The notes under the pieces were generated by a model. It ran no database searches, was not told the origin of the DNA, and saw nothing but the letters and a program-made list of their open reading frames with translations. Positions 35,699-45,569 of a stretch of 64,000 nt of DNA are shown here, piece by piece. How positions within the stretch are numbered: position 1 is the first letter of the stretch; each line of letters opens with the position of its first letter. Source of the DNA: Polyangiaceae bacterium (GTDB lineage Bacteria; Myxococcota_A; Polyangia; Polyangiales; Polyangiaceae); NCBI GenBank assembly GCA_022842465.1, contig JALHPN010000001.1, positions 1-64,000 of the forward strand, given 5' to 3'. The position numbers were made by a program, and so were the translations under genes.

Positions 35699-36664
35699 AT
35701 GTCGCGTACGACCGCACGTCTCGTCATCGGTTCGGTTCTCGCGCTCGTCGCGTGCGGGTCGTCGTCGGAGCGAGGTTACGCCAGCGACGACGCTCCGGCG
35801 ACGCCGGCCCCTGCAGGCTCCGGCGACGGGACGGGCACCTTGGGGCCGCGCGCCGACGGCGGCGCTCCGGCCGCGTCGGCGGGCGGCTGCGAGAAGATGG
35901 ACATCGTCTTCGTCGTCGACGACTCCGGCAGCATGGGCGAGGAGCAGGCGAACCTCGGCGCGAATTTCCCCAAGTTCGTGTCGGTGCTCGATCAGACGAA
36001 GGCCTCGAACGGCACCCCCATCGACTACCGCGTCGCGGTGACCACGACGGGGAAGAGCTTCAAGCGCATCGGGCCGTTCGGGATCGCCGACGACGAGAAG
36101 GGCGACGACGGCGCCTTCCGGAACAACTGCGGCGGGCAGAAGCGATGGCTCGAGCGCTCGGAGGCGGCGGCCTCGTTCCCCTGTCGCGCGCAGGTCGGCA
36201 CGGGCGGACCGGGGGACGAGATGCCGCTCGAGTGCATGCGCCTCGCGCTCACCGACCGCATGGCGGACGGCACGAACGCGGGCTTCCTCCGGGACGATGC
36301 CCTCCTCGCCGTCGTGATCCTCACGGACGAGGACGATTGCTCGTTCAAGGCCACGCAGCTGAACGAAGGATTCGGCGATCTCTGCGAGGGGAGCGGCGCC
36401 GAGGCGCCGGAGGCGTACGCCCTCACGCTCGACGTGATCAAGGGCGAACGCGCCCGGTGGGCGACCGCCGTCATCGCGGGCAAGACCTCGTGCCAGTCGA
36501 CGTTCGGGGCCGCAGCCGAGGCGAAGCGCCTCGGCCGCTTCGTGACCGCGACCGGCAAGAACGCCGTCTTCAGCAGCATCTGCGAGGGCGATCTCTCGAA
36601 GGCGCTCGAGGAGGCGATCGCGAAGTTCGGCGAAGCGTGCCGCTCGTTCCCGAGCCCGCGCTGA
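35699..36664 (+). CDS. von Willebrand factor A domain lipoprotein
   Basis: 321 aa. Lipobox LVAC gives Cys19. A Gly/Ala/Pro linker follows. The VWA domain starts at MDIVFVVDDSGSMGEEQ, with the metal-binding DxSxS at 74-78; a later ILTDEDDCS supplies the third MIDAS region. Several cysteines are present. Myxobacteria carry many such surface proteins, usually binding other proteins. No operon partner: the gene after it is on the other strand. Confidence 0.88.
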   Translation: MSRTTARLVIGSVLALVACGSSSERGYASDDAPATPAPAGSGDGTGTLGPRADGGAPAASAGGCEKMDIVFVVDDSGSMGEEQANLGANFPKFVSVLDQTKASNGTPIDYRVAVTTTGKSFKRIGPFGIADDEKGDDGAFRNNCGGQKRWLERSEAAASFPCRAQVGTGGPGDEMPLECMRLALTDRMADGTNAGFLRDDALLAVVILTDEDDCSFKATQLNEGFGDLCEGSGAEAPEAYALTLDVIKGERARWATAVIAGKTSCQSTFGAAAEAKRLGRFVTATGKNAVFSSICEGDLSKALEEAIAKFGEACRSFPSPR

Positions 36665-36714
36665 GCGCGCTCGGGATCCGCCCTGTGCTCTGCGGCCTTC
36701 CCCGCGAGCCCTGA

Positions 36715-37176
36715 TCAGAGCCCGAGATCGAGCCCGCGCTCGCGCATGCGCGCCCGGGCCTCCGCGAGCTTCCTCGCGGGCTCGAGCGCGATCGCGCTCG
36801 TCAGCGCGGCGCCGAGCGCGCACGGGACGCTCGCCCAGCTGAGGAGCGAGACCACGCCGCTCACGAGGATCGCGACGGCCCAGACTCCCAGCGCGAGCGC
36901 CCCGATCGCGCCCCCTGCGAGCGAGAGGAGCGTGCCAGAACGACCGCCGCGGAGCGCGCGGAAGCCGCCGACGAGCGCCATCGCCCCGAGGACCACCATC
37001 GTGAGGACGGCCGCAGCCGTCGTCCCCCGGACGCGGAAGACGAGGGCCGTCTGCGCCGCGAGCGCGAGCGCCACGCCTGCGAAGAGCAGGGAGGCCGCGC
37101 CGCCGAGCTTCATCGCGAACGGCACGTGGAGCGCTTCGATGTCGTCGTCGTGGAGCGGGATCGTCGCGGGCGTCAT
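36715..37176 (-). CDS. Small four-helix membrane protein, unknown function
   Basis: 153 aa. Four hydrophobic segments (around 27-48, 55-73, 80-103, 105-132) are followed by an arginine-rich tail. The N-terminus (MTPATIPLHDDD) is polar. It lies 53 bp downstream of the AmpG-like transporter gene, on the same strand, so co-transcription is possible. No family recognised. Confidence 0.68.
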   Translation of the reverse strand: MTPATIPLHDDDIEALHVPFAMKLGGAASLLFAGVALALAAQTALVFRVRGTTAAAVLTMVVLGAMALVGGFRALRGGRSGTLLSLAGGAIGALALGVWAVAILVSGVVSLLSWASVPCALGAALTSAIALEPARKLAEARARMRERGLDLGL

Positions 37177-37229
37177 GGGAGACCTCGTGCCAGGTTACGG
37201 CCCGAGCGGCAACACGCTTCCCTTCGAGC

Positions 37230-38492
37230 TCACGCGGCCTCGGGGCCGCGCGACGCTTCGCTCGAGTCCTTCCAGCGCGCGAGGAGCACGCCGGGCAGGA
37301 GGCAGACCGCGGTGGCGACCACGAACGCGACGAGGCGGCCGCCGTGATCGGCGACGAGGCCGCCGACGAGGCCTCCCACGCCGATGGCGACGGCGTTGGC
37401 GCTCGTGAGCACCGTGTAGTGGAGGCCTGCGTCGGCGGGGCGGGTCGCGCCCATCAGCGCCGCGAAGAGGACCGTGGTCCCGAGCCCGCTGCCGAAGTGC
37501 TCGACCCAGATCGCGCTCGCGAGCATGAAAGGAGATGCGCCGAGGAGCTCGACCAGGACGAGAGGCAGGCAGGACGCGGCCTGGACGACGAGCGAGATGC
37601 GGAGCGCGCGCGTCTCCCCCGCGCGACGATGGAGGACGCCGCCCACCCATGCGCCGCCGAGGGCGCCGATCGATCCGAAGAGCACGACGGCGTAGCCGAT
37701 CCGCTCCTTCGACCAGCCATGGTCGACCGCCATCGGCTTGAGGAGTGAGCTCGCCATGTGGAGCCCGAGCTTGAACGTGAGGGCCAGGAGGAGGACGGAC
37801 GCCGTCTCCCTGCGGAGCACGTGCGCGAACATCCGGAGCAGGGGGAGCGGAGCACGGGCCGGCGCGGCGACGTCGACCGCGCGCTCCTCGTCGTGACGCC
37901 CCGCGAAGGCGCCCACGCTCGCGATCGCGACGACGGCCGCGCAGGCGAGGAGCGTCGTCGTCTCGCCGAGGCGCGCGACGAGGAGGAGGAGCGCCGAGCC
38001 CCCGAGCAGCATGCCGACGCGGTAGCCGCCCACCTGGGCGGTGTTGCCGAGGCCGCGGTCCTCCGCGCGGAGCGACCGTACCGCGAAGGCGTCGACGAAC
38101 ACGTCCTGGGTGGCGGCGAGGGCGGCGGCGAGCGCCGTCAACGAGAACCAGAGGACGGGGGCGTCGCGGAGGGGGCGGATCGCGAAGGCGGCCACGTTCG
38201 CGGCGAGGGCGAGCTGGAGCGCGAAGAGGACGCTGCGTGCGCGGGGCCTCACCCTCGGGTGATCGGCGAGCTTCGCCCAGAAGACCTTGAGCTGCCAAGG
38301 CAGCTGGAGCCAGGCGAGCGCCGCGATCGCGGTGTACGAGTGGCCCTGCTCACGCAGGACGACGGGCAGGTAGTCGACGGCGAATCCGAACGGGATCCCC
38401 TGCGCCGTGTAGAGGCACGCGAGCGCCACGAGGAGCGTACGGTGCCGCTTCAGATCGCGTCCTCGGCCATCTGGACCGCTCCTAGGTAGCAT
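37230..38492 (-). CDS. AmpG-like MFS permease
   Basis: 420 aa with twelve likely membrane helices. The start of the transport domain, YTAQGIPFGFAVDYLPVVLREQG, then QLPWQLKVFWAKLAD and AATQDVFVDAFAV (TQD-x-x-DA), are the hallmarks of the AmpG/PAT branch, which imports anhydro-muropeptides or, in other members, acetyl-CoA and sugars. This makes murein recycling the likely role. ATG 38492 gives a 15-residue polar N-terminus; a start nearer the first helix is possible. Confidence 0.85.
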   Translation of the reverse strand: MLPRSGPDGRGRDLKRHRTLLVALACLYTAQGIPFGFAVDYLPVVLREQGHSYTAIAALAWLQLPWQLKVFWAKLADHPRVRPRARSVLFALQLALAANVAAFAIRPLRDAPVLWFSLTALAAALAATQDVFVDAFAVRSLRAEDRGLGNTAQVGGYRVGMLLGGSALLLLVARLGETTTLLACAAVVAIASVGAFAGRHDEERAVDVAAPARAPLPLLRMFAHVLRRETASVLLLALTFKLGLHMASSLLKPMAVDHGWSKERIGYAVVLFGSIGALGGAWVGGVLHRRAGETRALRISLVVQAASCLPLVLVELLGASPFMLASAIWVEHFGSGLGTTVLFAALMGATRPADAGLHYTVLTSANAVAIGVGGLVGGLVADHGGRLVAFVVATAVCLLPGVLLARWKDSSEASRGPEAA

Positions 38493-38560
38493 GGCCGGGG
38501 GGCGGGGCTCACGCGACCTCTTTCACCTTCGACGAACCCCCACTATAAGGTCCCCGAGCG

Positions 38561-39304
38561 ATGTCAGCCCCGAACGACTCGGCCCCGGCGCTCGTGCTCC
38601 TGCACGGGTTCGCCCTCGACGCGCGCATGTGGCGCCGTCAAGTCGAGGCCTTCGCCGACAGCTACCGCGTCATGACGGTCGATCTGCCGGGCTTCGGCCC
38701 TCAGGCCCGCGACGTGGGAGAGATCGAGCCGGCGGCAGAGCTCGCACGCGCGATGGATGCGAGCGGGCTCGTCGGAGCGCACCTGGTCGCCAACTCGTAC
38801 GGCGCAGCGGTGGCCATCGACTTCGCGCTCCAGAACCCGCGGCGGGTGCACTCGCTCACGCTGACGGGGCCGCTCCTGCTGGGGCGTCGCACGGGGTTCG
38901 AGACGTGGAGCCGCTGCGTCGCGCTCGCGAACGAGGGGGACCGCGCGACGGCCTGCGAGCTCTGGCTCGAGGACCCGCTCTTCGAGGGCGTCCGTCAGGA
39001 CGAGGAGCTCTACGAGGAGGTCCGTCAGATCGTCCTCGATTACGGCGCGGGCCACTGGACGGGGCGCATCACGTCCCACTGGCAGCACGCCGACCCGGTC
39101 CCCCACCTGGCGGCGCTCGACGTGCCGACCATGATCGTCTCGGGTGAGATGGACATCCCGTCCTTCGTCCTGATGGCCGAGGCGTATGCGAAGGCCCTCC
39201 CGAGGGTCCGGCGCGAGATCATCCAGGGCGCCGGGCACTTCGCGAACCTCGAACAGCCGGAGCTGTTCAACGAGGTCCTCCGCTACTTCCTCGAGAACCT
39301 CTGA
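38561..39304 (+). CDS. Alpha/beta-hydrolase
   Basis: 247 aa. The oxyanion motif LLHGFALD lies at 13-20. The nucleophile elbow ANSYGA places Ser79, in an NxSxG-like variant of GxSxG. Asp in SGEMDIPS and His in GAGHFANLEQP complete the triad. The cap domain is short. Family members hydrolyse esters, lactones or C-C bonds; substrate unknown. It is divergent from the transporter gene with 68 bp between starts. Confidence 0.87.
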   Translation: MSAPNDSAPALVLLHGFALDARMWRRQVEAFADSYRVMTVDLPGFGPQARDVGEIEPAAELARAMDASGLVGAHLVANSYGAAVAIDFALQNPRRVHSLTLTGPLLLGRRTGFETWSRCVALANEGDRATACELWLEDPLFEGVRQDEELYEEVRQIVLDYGAGHWTGRITSHWQHADPVPHLAALDVPTMIVSGEMDIPSFVLMAEAYAKALPRVRREIIQGAGHFANLEQPELFNEVLRYFLENL

Positions 39305-39440
39305 CTGGACGCGGGTCCCTCGCGGCGTCTCCGACGGGAGACAGCCGGACCGGGCGTGGGGTGGATGTGCGCTCCCCGTGATCCCGGGCGCTTCCTGGAT
39401 CGCCACCGTCGGGCACGGACGCTGCTCCTCTCGCCTCCGG

Positions 39441-41312
39441 ATGCAGCCCTCCCGCCGCGAGCTCGGAACCGTCACGTTCCCGGAGATCCACGTCGTGGAG
39501 AGCGACGTCGCCGCGTCGGGTGAGGTCGAGACCGCGCGGGACGATGCGGACGGACCCAGCCCGGCCCACGAGCTCGAGCGGTACACGCACCAGCGGCTCC
39601 TCGGTCGCGGAGGCATGGGCGCCGTGCACCTCGTGCGGGACGAGCGCATCGGCCGCGAGGTCGCGCTGAAGCAGCTCGGCGGCGGACGGAGGACCCATCG
39701 CATCGCGCGCGCGCGCTTCGCCCGCGAGATGTGTCTCCAGGGCCAGCTCGAGCATCCTGCGATCGTCCCCGTCTACGACGTCGGGTGCACGGAGGACGGC
39801 GATCCGTTCTTCACGATGAAGTGCGTGCGCGGGACGTCGCTCGCGGAGGTGCTCCACCAGCAGCGGACGACCACGGCGCGCGTCTCGCGTCGCAAGCTGC
39901 TCACCGCCTTCAGCCAGCTCTGCGCCGCCGTTCACTACGCGCACGAGCGCGGGGTCGTGCACCGCGACATCAAGCCGGCGAACATCATGCTCGGTGCATA
40001 CGGCGAGGTGTATCTCCTCGACTGGGGCGTGGCGAAGCTCACCGAGGCACGAGACGAGGAGCACGAGGTCCGTGTCCACGATCTGGAGCAGTCGGGTGAG
40101 CTCGACGTCGTGCAGACGGGCTACGGCGTCATCATGGGATCGCTCAGCACGATGTCGCCCGAGCAGGCCGTCGGCGGCGCGGTCGGCACCGCCGCGGACG
40201 TCTATTCGCTCGGAGCGATCCTCTTCGAGATCCTCACGCTCGAGCCCCTCCACCCTCGCGGGACGGCAGAGGACGTGATCGCCGCCATCGTGCGCGGCGT
40301 GGACGCGCGGACGAGCGTGCGCTGTCCCTCGGCCGACGTACCTCCCGAGCTCGAGGCGCTCTGTGTCGGCGCGACCCACCTCCACCCGGAGGACCGGATC
40401 GGCTCCGCGCTCGCCGTGCGCGATGCCCTCGAGAGCTACCTCGACGGTGATCGCGACCACGAGCTCCGTCGCGCCGCGGCGTCGCGTCACGCCGAGGCCG
40501 CGGCCCGGGCGGCCGAGGAGGCGCTCTGCGCGGACTCCGACGACGCGCACACGCGGGCAGGCGCGCTCCGCGAGGCGGGCCGGGCCCTCGCGCTCGACCC
40601 GGAGAACCCCGCCGCGCTCGGCGCCCTCGTGCGTCTGATGACCACGCCACCTCGGGTGCCGCCGCGCGAGGTGGAGGCGGAGAGCGAAAGGCTCCTCGCC
40701 GCGGACATTCGAACGGGTGCCATCGCCGGGAGCCTCGTGTACGGGGTCATCCTCGCCGCGGCCGCGCCGACGATGTGGCTCGTCGGGTGCCGCGACGTGC
40801 GCGCGTACGTCGTCGCGCACGTGCTCTGGGGGGTCGCCTTCGTGGCGTCGCTCGTGGCGGCGCGGCTTCCGACCTACAAAGCCGTCGTCGTGATGTACAC
40901 GGCGGGCCTCTGCGCGACGATGTACATCTCGACGATCTTCAGCCCGATCCTCGTCGTTCCCGGCGTGCTGACCGCGCACGCCGCGGCGTTCTCGACGTCG
41001 ACGCCGAAGGGCATCCAGCGCTACGTGATCGGGAGCGCGGCGCTCGCCTGCCTCGGCACGATCGGCGCGGAGCTCGCGGGGCTCGCCGGGGACACGATCC
41101 GGATCCAGGGCGGCGACCTCGTCCTCCACTCCGACGTCTTCGCGTGGACGGAGACCGCGGGGCTCGGCTACCTCGCCGCGCTCCTCGTCCTCACGGTCGT
41201 CGTGCCCGCGCTCGTCGTCGGGAAGATGGCGTGCGTCGCGCAGGACGTGTCGTATCGAACGCTCCTCCAGTCGTGGCACCTCCGCCTCCTGGTCGGCGGC
41301 GGGCCGAAGTGA
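39441..41312 (+). CDS. Membrane Ser/Thr protein kinase
   Basis: 623 aa. The kinase domain has the glycine loop GRGGMG (55-60), Lys77 in EVALKQL, HRDIKPAN (174-181) and DWG (194-196) in place of DFG, a common bacterial form. STMSPEQ is the activation-segment end. After the kinase (to about 340) come about 80 helical residues with TPR-like spacing, then six candidate membrane helices (about 430-600), so the kinase faces the cytoplasm. The gap 39305-39440 holds no recognised gene. Confidence 0.9.
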   Translation: MQPSRRELGTVTFPEIHVVESDVAASGEVETARDDADGPSPAHELERYTHQRLLGRGGMGAVHLVRDERIGREVALKQLGGGRRTHRIARARFAREMCLQGQLEHPAIVPVYDVGCTEDGDPFFTMKCVRGTSLAEVLHQQRTTTARVSRRKLLTAFSQLCAAVHYAHERGVVHRDIKPANIMLGAYGEVYLLDWGVAKLTEARDEEHEVRVHDLEQSGELDVVQTGYGVIMGSLSTMSPEQAVGGAVGTAADVYSLGAILFEILTLEPLHPRGTAEDVIAAIVRGVDARTSVRCPSADVPPELEALCVGATHLHPEDRIGSALAVRDALESYLDGDRDHELRRAAASRHAEAAARAAEEALCADSDDAHTRAGALREAGRALALDPENPAALGALVRLMTTPPRVPPREVEAESERLLAADIRTGAIAGSLVYGVILAAAAPTMWLVGCRDVRAYVVAHVLWGVAFVASLVAARLPTYKAVVVMYTAGLCATMYISTIFSPILVVPGVLTAHAAAFSTSTPKGIQRYVIGSAALACLGTIGAELAGLAGDTIRIQGGDLVLHSDVFAWTETAGLGYLAALLVLTVVVPALVVGKMACVAQDVSYRTLLQSWHLRLLVGGGPK

Positions 41313-41538
41313 GCGTCGTCGGGGGCGGGGGCGCCTCCGCCCGGCGTGCCGCCCCGAGCTGCCGCGCTAGCTCGAGCGTGCCGGTCCGAGCCACCGGCCG
41401 CCGTCGGTGGAGCCAGACGGTGCGAGACTGTGTCAGCCGGTGCCACCGGGGGCCTCGGTCGCCGGGGGCCGAGGCCCGTGGAGCGGCCGCGCTCGGCGCG
41501 AAGATGGAAGAAACGTCGCAGAATTCCATTCACGGGCC

Positions 41539-41566
41539 TTGCCAAACGCTTCGCGCTAGGTAGAGT
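41539..41566 (+). promoter_or_regulatory. Candidate promoter of the rplV operon
   Basis: TTGCCA (41539-41544), a 16-nt spacer and TAGAGT (41561-41566) form a reasonable sigma-70 promoter, about 250 nt before rplV. A promoter is needed here because the rpsS transcript ends 39 kb upstream. The surrounding gap 41313-41816 has no gene. Confidence 0.45.
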
Positions 41567-41600
41567 GCGCCTCCCTTCGGGTCCCCAGGGACTCGCAGGG

Positions 41601-41797
41601 GTTCGGGTTTTCCCGAACGTTCCCGTTTCTCCCGCTCTCTCCCCGTCTCTGGACGGCCGTAACGGGTCTCGACTTTCTCAACGCTCGCTCGCTGCGCTCG
41701 CTCGCCCTGCCTCGTAGAGGCGTGCCGCGCACGGCGACCCTGGAAAGTCGGGTCTACGACGGCGTCCTGGAACAGCCGGTGGGAGAAATCTCACCGG
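41601..41797 (+). promoter_or_regulatory. Leader region of rplV with two hairpins
   Basis: GTTCGGG (41601-41607) pairs with CCCGAAC (41612-41618) around TTTT, followed by a pyrimidine-rich run. A second hairpin, CCGGTG (41776-41781) with CACCGG (41792-41797), ends 19 nt before the rplV start. Such a long leader before ribosomal genes often carries a protein-binding site for autoregulation; which protein would bind is unknown. Confidence 0.45.
41686..41703. repeat. CGCTCGCT-type repeat, copy 1
   Basis: This 18-bp element in the rplV leader matches, in inverted orientation, the element at 48171-48188 before secY at 17 of 18 positions. It may be a member of a dispersed short palindromic repeat family or a binding site common to ribosomal leaders. 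Confidence 0.45.
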
Positions 41798-41816
41798 TAA
41801 GAAGAAGGTCCGTCCC

Positions 41817-42161
41817 ATGGTGTCGAAGGCGATCGCTCGCTTCGCGCGCATCAGCCCGCGCAAGGCTCGTGTCGTGGTCAACCTCGTTCGCGGCCGTGCG
41901 GCCGGCGAGGCCCTCCAGCTCCTCGAGTTCACCCAGAAGAGCGGCGCGCCCGTTCTCAAGAAGCTCATCGAGAGCGCGGTCGCCAACGCCCGCACCGTCA
42001 GCCCGGGTACGGACCTCGACAACCTGTTCGTCGAGACCGCCTTCGTGGACAAGGCTCCGAACAAGCACATGCGCCGCTGGCGCCCGCGCGCCATGGGCCG
42101 CGCGACGCGGATCCAGAAGGGCATGAGCCACATCACGATCCACCTCGGCTCGCGCGACTGA
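41817..42161 (+). CDS. rplV: 50S ribosomal protein L22
   Basis: L22 lines the exit tunnel; 114 aa. [17 protein letters not shown] is the classic N-terminal signature, and [21 protein letters not shown] is the tunnel beta-hairpin and end. It is the first gene of the second ribosomal fragment, separated from its usual neighbour rpsS. Start ATG follows an AGAAGAAGG-type purine stretch. Confidence 0.98.
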   Translation: MVSKAIARFARISPRKARVVVNLVRGRAAGEALQLLEFTQKSGAPVLKKLIESAVANARTVSPGTDLDNLFVETAFVDKAPNKHMRRWRPRAMGRATRIQKGMSHITIHLGSRD

Positions 42162-42198
42162 CGCGGAACCAGCCAGAACCTCAGGACAAGAGCAAGCG

Positions 42199-42900
42199 AT
42201 GGGTCAGAAAGTTCATCCGTACGGCTTCCGCCTCGGCGTCATCAAGACGTGGAACTCGAAGTGGTTCGAGGACAAGAACTACGCGAAGTGGCTCCACGAG
42301 GACATGCGCATCAAGCGCGCGGTCAAGGAGTACCTCATGAACGCGAACATCGCGTCCGTCGAGGTCGAGCGCGCCGCGAACAAGGCCAAGGTCATCGTCT
42401 TCACGGCGCGGCCGGGCATGGTCATCGGCAAGGGCGGCAAGGGGATCGAGATCCTCAAGATCGGCAACCTCAAGACCGCCGCCAAGGGCGAGACGAAGTT
42501 CGCCGGCGTCCAGTCGTACACGGACAACGAGGTCTTCATCGACGTGCAGGAGATCCGCAAGGCGGAGACCTCCGCGCAGCTCGTCGCGGAGAACGTCGCG
42601 ATGCAGCTCGAGCGCCGCGTGGCGTTCCGCCGCGCGATGAAGAAGGCCCTCTCGACGGCGATGAAGTTCGGCGCCAAGGGCATCCGCATCCGCTGCTCCG
42701 GCCGCCTCGGCGGCAGCGAGATGAGCCGCGTCGAGACGTACCGCGAGGGACGCGTCCCCCTTCACACGCTCCGCGCCGACATCGAGTTCGGCACGCACGA
42801 GGCGCGCACGAAGTACGGCATCATCGGCGTCAAGTGCTGGGTCTTCAAGGGCGAGGTCCTCGCCCGCCGCCAGCGTCGTCCGCAGATCGCGGGCCAGTGA
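42199..42900 (+). CDS. rpsC: 30S ribosomal protein S3
   Basis: S3 of the 30S head and mRNA entry, 233 aa. [13 protein letters not shown] starts it. The KH domain has [10 protein letters not shown], and the C-terminal domain has [15 protein letters not shown] and [12 protein letters not shown]. It is 37 nt after rplV, with 50 nt to rplP. Confidence 0.98.
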   Translation: MGQKVHPYGFRLGVIKTWNSKWFEDKNYAKWLHEDMRIKRAVKEYLMNANIASVEVERAANKAKVIVFTARPGMVIGKGGKGIEILKIGNLKTAAKGETKFAGVQSYTDNEVFIDVQEIRKAETSAQLVAENVAMQLERRVAFRRAMKKALSTAMKFGAKGIRIRCSGRLGGSEMSRVETYREGRVPLHTLRADIEFGTHEARTKYGIIGVKCWVFKGEVLARRQRRPQIAGQ

Positions 42901-42950
42901 CCCGGATCCACGCGATCTACGCGACAAGAGAGCGTTCACGGAGATAAGTC

Positions 42951-43445
42951 ATGCTGGTCCCGAAGCGAACCAAGTTCCGCAAGATGCAGAAGGGCAACAA
43001 CAAGGGCACCGCGTACCGCGGGTCCGACGTGTCCTTCGGCGACTTCGCGATGCAGGCGACCGAGCCCGGTCGCGTCACCGCCCGTCAGATCGAAGCCGCG
43101 CGTATGGCGATCACCCGCCACGTGAAGCGCGCCGGCAAGCTCTGGATCCGTCTCTTCCCGCACCGCCCCGTCACGAAGAAGCCCCTCGAGGTCCGAATGG
43201 GCGGAGGCAAGGGCGGCGTGGAGGAATGGGCCGCCGACGTGCAGCCCGGCCGCGTGATGTACGAGATCTCGGGCGTCGACGAGGTCACCGCGCGTGAGGC
43301 CTTCCGCCTCGCCGGTCACAAGCTCCCCATCGGTTTCAAGTTCCTCCGCCGCGGCACGATCGAGTCTCTCCCGGTCGCCGCGATGGCGCGGGGCGCGAAG
43401 GCCGAGGCCGCGAAGAAGAACGACGAGAAGGCGGTGACGAAATGA
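42951..43445 (+). CDS. rplP: 50S ribosomal protein L16 with C-terminal tail
   Basis: L16, at the A-site end of the 50S; 164 aa against a usual 137. [15 protein letters not shown] and [15 protein letters not shown] mark the family. Residues after about 138 form an Ala/Lys-rich tail not needed in most bacteria. ATGA overlap couples it to rpmC. Confidence 0.97.
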   Translation: MLVPKRTKFRKMQKGNNKGTAYRGSDVSFGDFAMQATEPGRVTARQIEAARMAITRHVKRAGKLWIRLFPHRPVTKKPLEVRMGGGKGGVEEWAADVQPGRVMYEISGVDEVTAREAFRLAGHKLPIGFKFLRRGTIESLPVAAMARGAKAEAAKKNDEKAVTK

Positions 43446-43660
43446 AGTCCAAGGATCTGCGCGAGCGCAGCGTGGAGGACCTGAAGGAGCTCGAGAAGAG
43501 CCTTCAGCGTGACACCTTCACGCACCGCTTCAAGAACTTCACCAACCGCCTCGACGACACGAGCGCGATGAACAAGACGCGCAAGGACCTCGCGCGCGTC
43601 AAGACCATCCTCCGCGAGCGCGCGCTCGTGGACGCCACGAAGAAGAGCGAGAGCAAGTGA
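43442..43660 (+). CDS. rpmC: 50S ribosomal protein L29
   Basis: 72 aa helical-hairpin protein near the tunnel exit. [20 protein letters not shown] at the start and the [16 protein letters not shown] region are typical. It overlaps rplP and rpsQ at both ends by four bases. Confidence 0.95.
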   Translation: MKSKDLRERSVEDLKELEKSLQRDTFTHRFKNFTNRLDDTSAMNKTRKDLARVKTILRERALVDATKKSESK

Positions 43661-43983
43661 TGAGCAGCACCGCAAAGGTCCCCGCTGCGGCGCCGTCGAG
43701 CGCGACGCCGAAGGCCGAGAAGACCGCCCACGGCTTCCGCCGGAAGATGGTCGGCAAGGTCATCCGAGACAAGATGGACAAGACCGTCGTGGTCGAGTGC
43801 GTGAACTCCACGCGCGATCGGCTCTACGGCAAGTACGTCCGCGCGCGCACCCGCTACAAGGCGCACGACGAGACGAACCAGTACAAGATCGGCGACCAGG
43901 TCGAGATCCAGGAGCACCGCCCGATCTCGCGCGACAAGCGGTTCATCGTGGTGCGCCTCGTCAAGAAGTTCGTGCAGGAGTGA
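43657..43983 (+). CDS. rpsQ: 30S ribosomal protein S17 with N-terminal extension
   Basis: 108 aa, about 25 longer than usual because of an Ala/Ser/Pro/Lys-rich N-terminal extension. The core [21 protein letters not shown] and the [16 protein letters not shown] end identify S17. Start ATG 43657 overlaps the rpmC stop. Confidence 0.96.
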   Translation: MMSSTAKVPAAAPSSATPKAEKTAHGFRRKMVGKVIRDKMDKTVVVECVNSTRDRLYGKYVRARTRYKAHDETNQYKIGDQVEIQEHRPISRDKRFIVVRLVKKFVQE

Positions 43984-43990
43984 TGCGGCC

Positions 43991-44359
43991 ATGATCCAGA
44001 TGCGCACCATCCTCGAGGTCGCCGACAACTCCGGCGCGAAGCGTGTCCAGTGCATCAAGGTGCTGGGCGGCTCGCGGCGTCGTTACGCGCGCCTCGGCGA
44101 CGTCATCGTCGTCTCCATCAAGGAGGCGCTCCCGGGCACGAAGGTGAAGAAGGGTGACACGGCGAAGGCCGTCGTCGTCCGCGTCAAGGACGACACCCCG
44201 CGCCCCGACGGCAGCTACATCCGTTTCGACGAGAACAGCGCCGTCCTCATCAACGCTCAGCAGGAGCCGGTCGGCACCCGAATCTTCGGACCGGTCGCCC
44301 GCGAGCTCCGTGGCAAGAAGTTCATGAAGATCATCTCGCTCGCGCCGGAGGTGCTGTGA
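43991..44359 (+). CDS. rplN: 50S ribosomal protein L14
   Basis: 122 aa, the standard length. [20 protein letters not shown] is the conserved start, with [11 protein letters not shown] and [18 protein letters not shown] at the end. Its last base is the first base of the rplX start codon (TGATG). Confidence 0.98.
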   Translation: MIQMRTILEVADNSGAKRVQCIKVLGGSRRRYARLGDVIVVSIKEALPGTKVKKGDTAKAVVVRVKDDTPRPDGSYIRFDENSAVLINAQQEPVGTRIFGPVARELRGKKFMKIISLAPEVL

Positions 44360-44712
44360 TGGCTCTCTCCCGTCTCCAGAAGGGTGACGAAGTCATCGTC
44401 ATCGCCGGTAAGGACAAGGGCAAGAAGGGCAAGGTCATGCGCTTCTTCGCCGAGAACGACCGCGTGCTCGTCGAGGGGGTGAACCTCGTCAAGCGCCACA
44501 TGCGCCCGAACCCCCGCATGCAGCAGGGCGGGATCCTCGAGCGCGAGCAGCCGCTGGCGGCGAGCAACGTGATGCTGGTCGACCCGTCGACCGGCAAGGG
44601 CACCCGCGTCCGCGTCAAGTCGGACGACAAGGGCACCAAGGTCCGCGTCGCCGTGAAGAGCGGTGAAGAGATCCCGTCGCCCCGCAAGGCCGACGCCGCT
44701 GCGAAGGCCTGA
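44359..44712 (+). CDS. rplX: 50S ribosomal protein L24
   Basis: L24 starts 50S assembly; 117 aa. The KOW segment [18 protein letters not shown] and [12 protein letters not shown] are clear. ATG 44359 overlaps the rplN stop by one base; a GTG at 44356 is possible but less likely. Confidence 0.96.
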   Translation: MALSRLQKGDEVIVIAGKDKGKKGKVMRFFAENDRVLVEGVNLVKRHMRPNPRMQQGGILEREQPLAASNVMLVDPSTGKGTRVRVKSDDKGTKVRVAVKSGEEIPSPRKADAAAKA

Positions 44713-44723
44713 GGAGCTGAGTC

Positions 44724-45368
44724 ATGGCTGACGAGAAGAAGGAAAAGAAGGCCCCCCGCAAGGGCAAGGGCGACGACGGCTCGAAGGGGCCGGCGCAGAA
44801 GGTCGTGTCGACGGCGGAAGCCGTCTCCCCGCGCTTCGCGGAGAAGTACACGAAGGACGTCATCCCGGCTCTCACCAAGCAGTTCGGTTACACGAACCCG
44901 AACCAGGTGCCGAAGCTCGAGAAGGTCGTCATCAACATGGGTCTCGGTCAGGCCGTGACCAACCCGAAGATCATCGACAGCGCCGTCGACGAGCTCCGCG
45001 CCATCACCGGTCAGAAGCCGGTCGTGACGCGCTCGAAGAAGGCGATCGCGGCGTTCAAGCTCCGCCAGGGCCTCGCGATCGGCGCGATGGTCACGCTGCG
45101 CAAGCAGAAGATGTGGGAGTTCCTCGACCGCCTCATCTCGCTCGGACTCCCGCGTACGCGTGACTTCCGCGGTGTGTCGCGGAAGGCGTTCGACGGCAAG
45201 GGGAACTACACGCTCGGCCTCAAGGAGCAGATCATCTTCCCCGAGATCAACTACGACCGCATCGACGTCATCAAGGGGATGAACATCTCCTTCGTGACTT
45301 CGGCGAAGACCGACGAGGAGGGGCGCGCGCTCCTCCAGCACCTCGGAATGCCCTTCCGGCAGGCGTAA
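44724..45368 (+). CDS. rplE: 50S ribosomal protein L5 with N-terminal extension
   Basis: L5 binds 5S rRNA; 214 aa compared with about 180. The first 35 residues are a Lys/Ala-rich extension ([16 protein letters not shown]). The core has [33 protein letters not shown] and the ending MPFRQA. The ATG follows an AGGAG-type site 11 nt after rplX. Confidence 0.97.
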   Translation: MADEKKEKKAPRKGKGDDGSKGPAQKVVSTAEAVSPRFAEKYTKDVIPALTKQFGYTNPNQVPKLEKVVINMGLGQAVTNPKIIDSAVDELRAITGQKPVVTRSKKAIAAFKLRQGLAIGAMVTLRKQKMWEFLDRLISLGLPRTRDFRGVSRKAFDGKGNYTLGLKEQIIFPEINYDRIDVIKGMNISFVTSAKTDEEGRALLQHLGMPFRQA

Positions 45369-45379
45369 CGGAGACGACG

Positions 45380-45565
45380 ATGGCCCGTGCCTCACAGTTT
45401 GCGAAGCTCAATCGCGCTCCCAAGTTCGCGGTGCGCCACAAGAACCGCTGCAAGGTTTGTGGTCGTGCGCGTGCGTATTACCGGAAGTTCGAGCTCTGCC
45501 GAGTCTGCCTCCGCATGTACGCGCTCCGCGGCGAAATCCCCGGCGTGATCAAGGCGAGCTGGTGA
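45380..45565 (+). CDS. rpsN: 30S ribosomal protein S14, zinc-binding type
   Basis: 61 aa short form. CKVCGR and CRVCLRM give the four zinc ligands of the C+ type, and the end is [12 protein letters not shown]. It lies between rplE and rpsH as usual. Confidence 0.97.
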   Translation: MARASQFAKLNRAPKFAVRHKNRCKVCGRARAYYRKFELCRVCLRMYALRGEIPGVIKASW

Positions 45566-45569
45566 TCCC

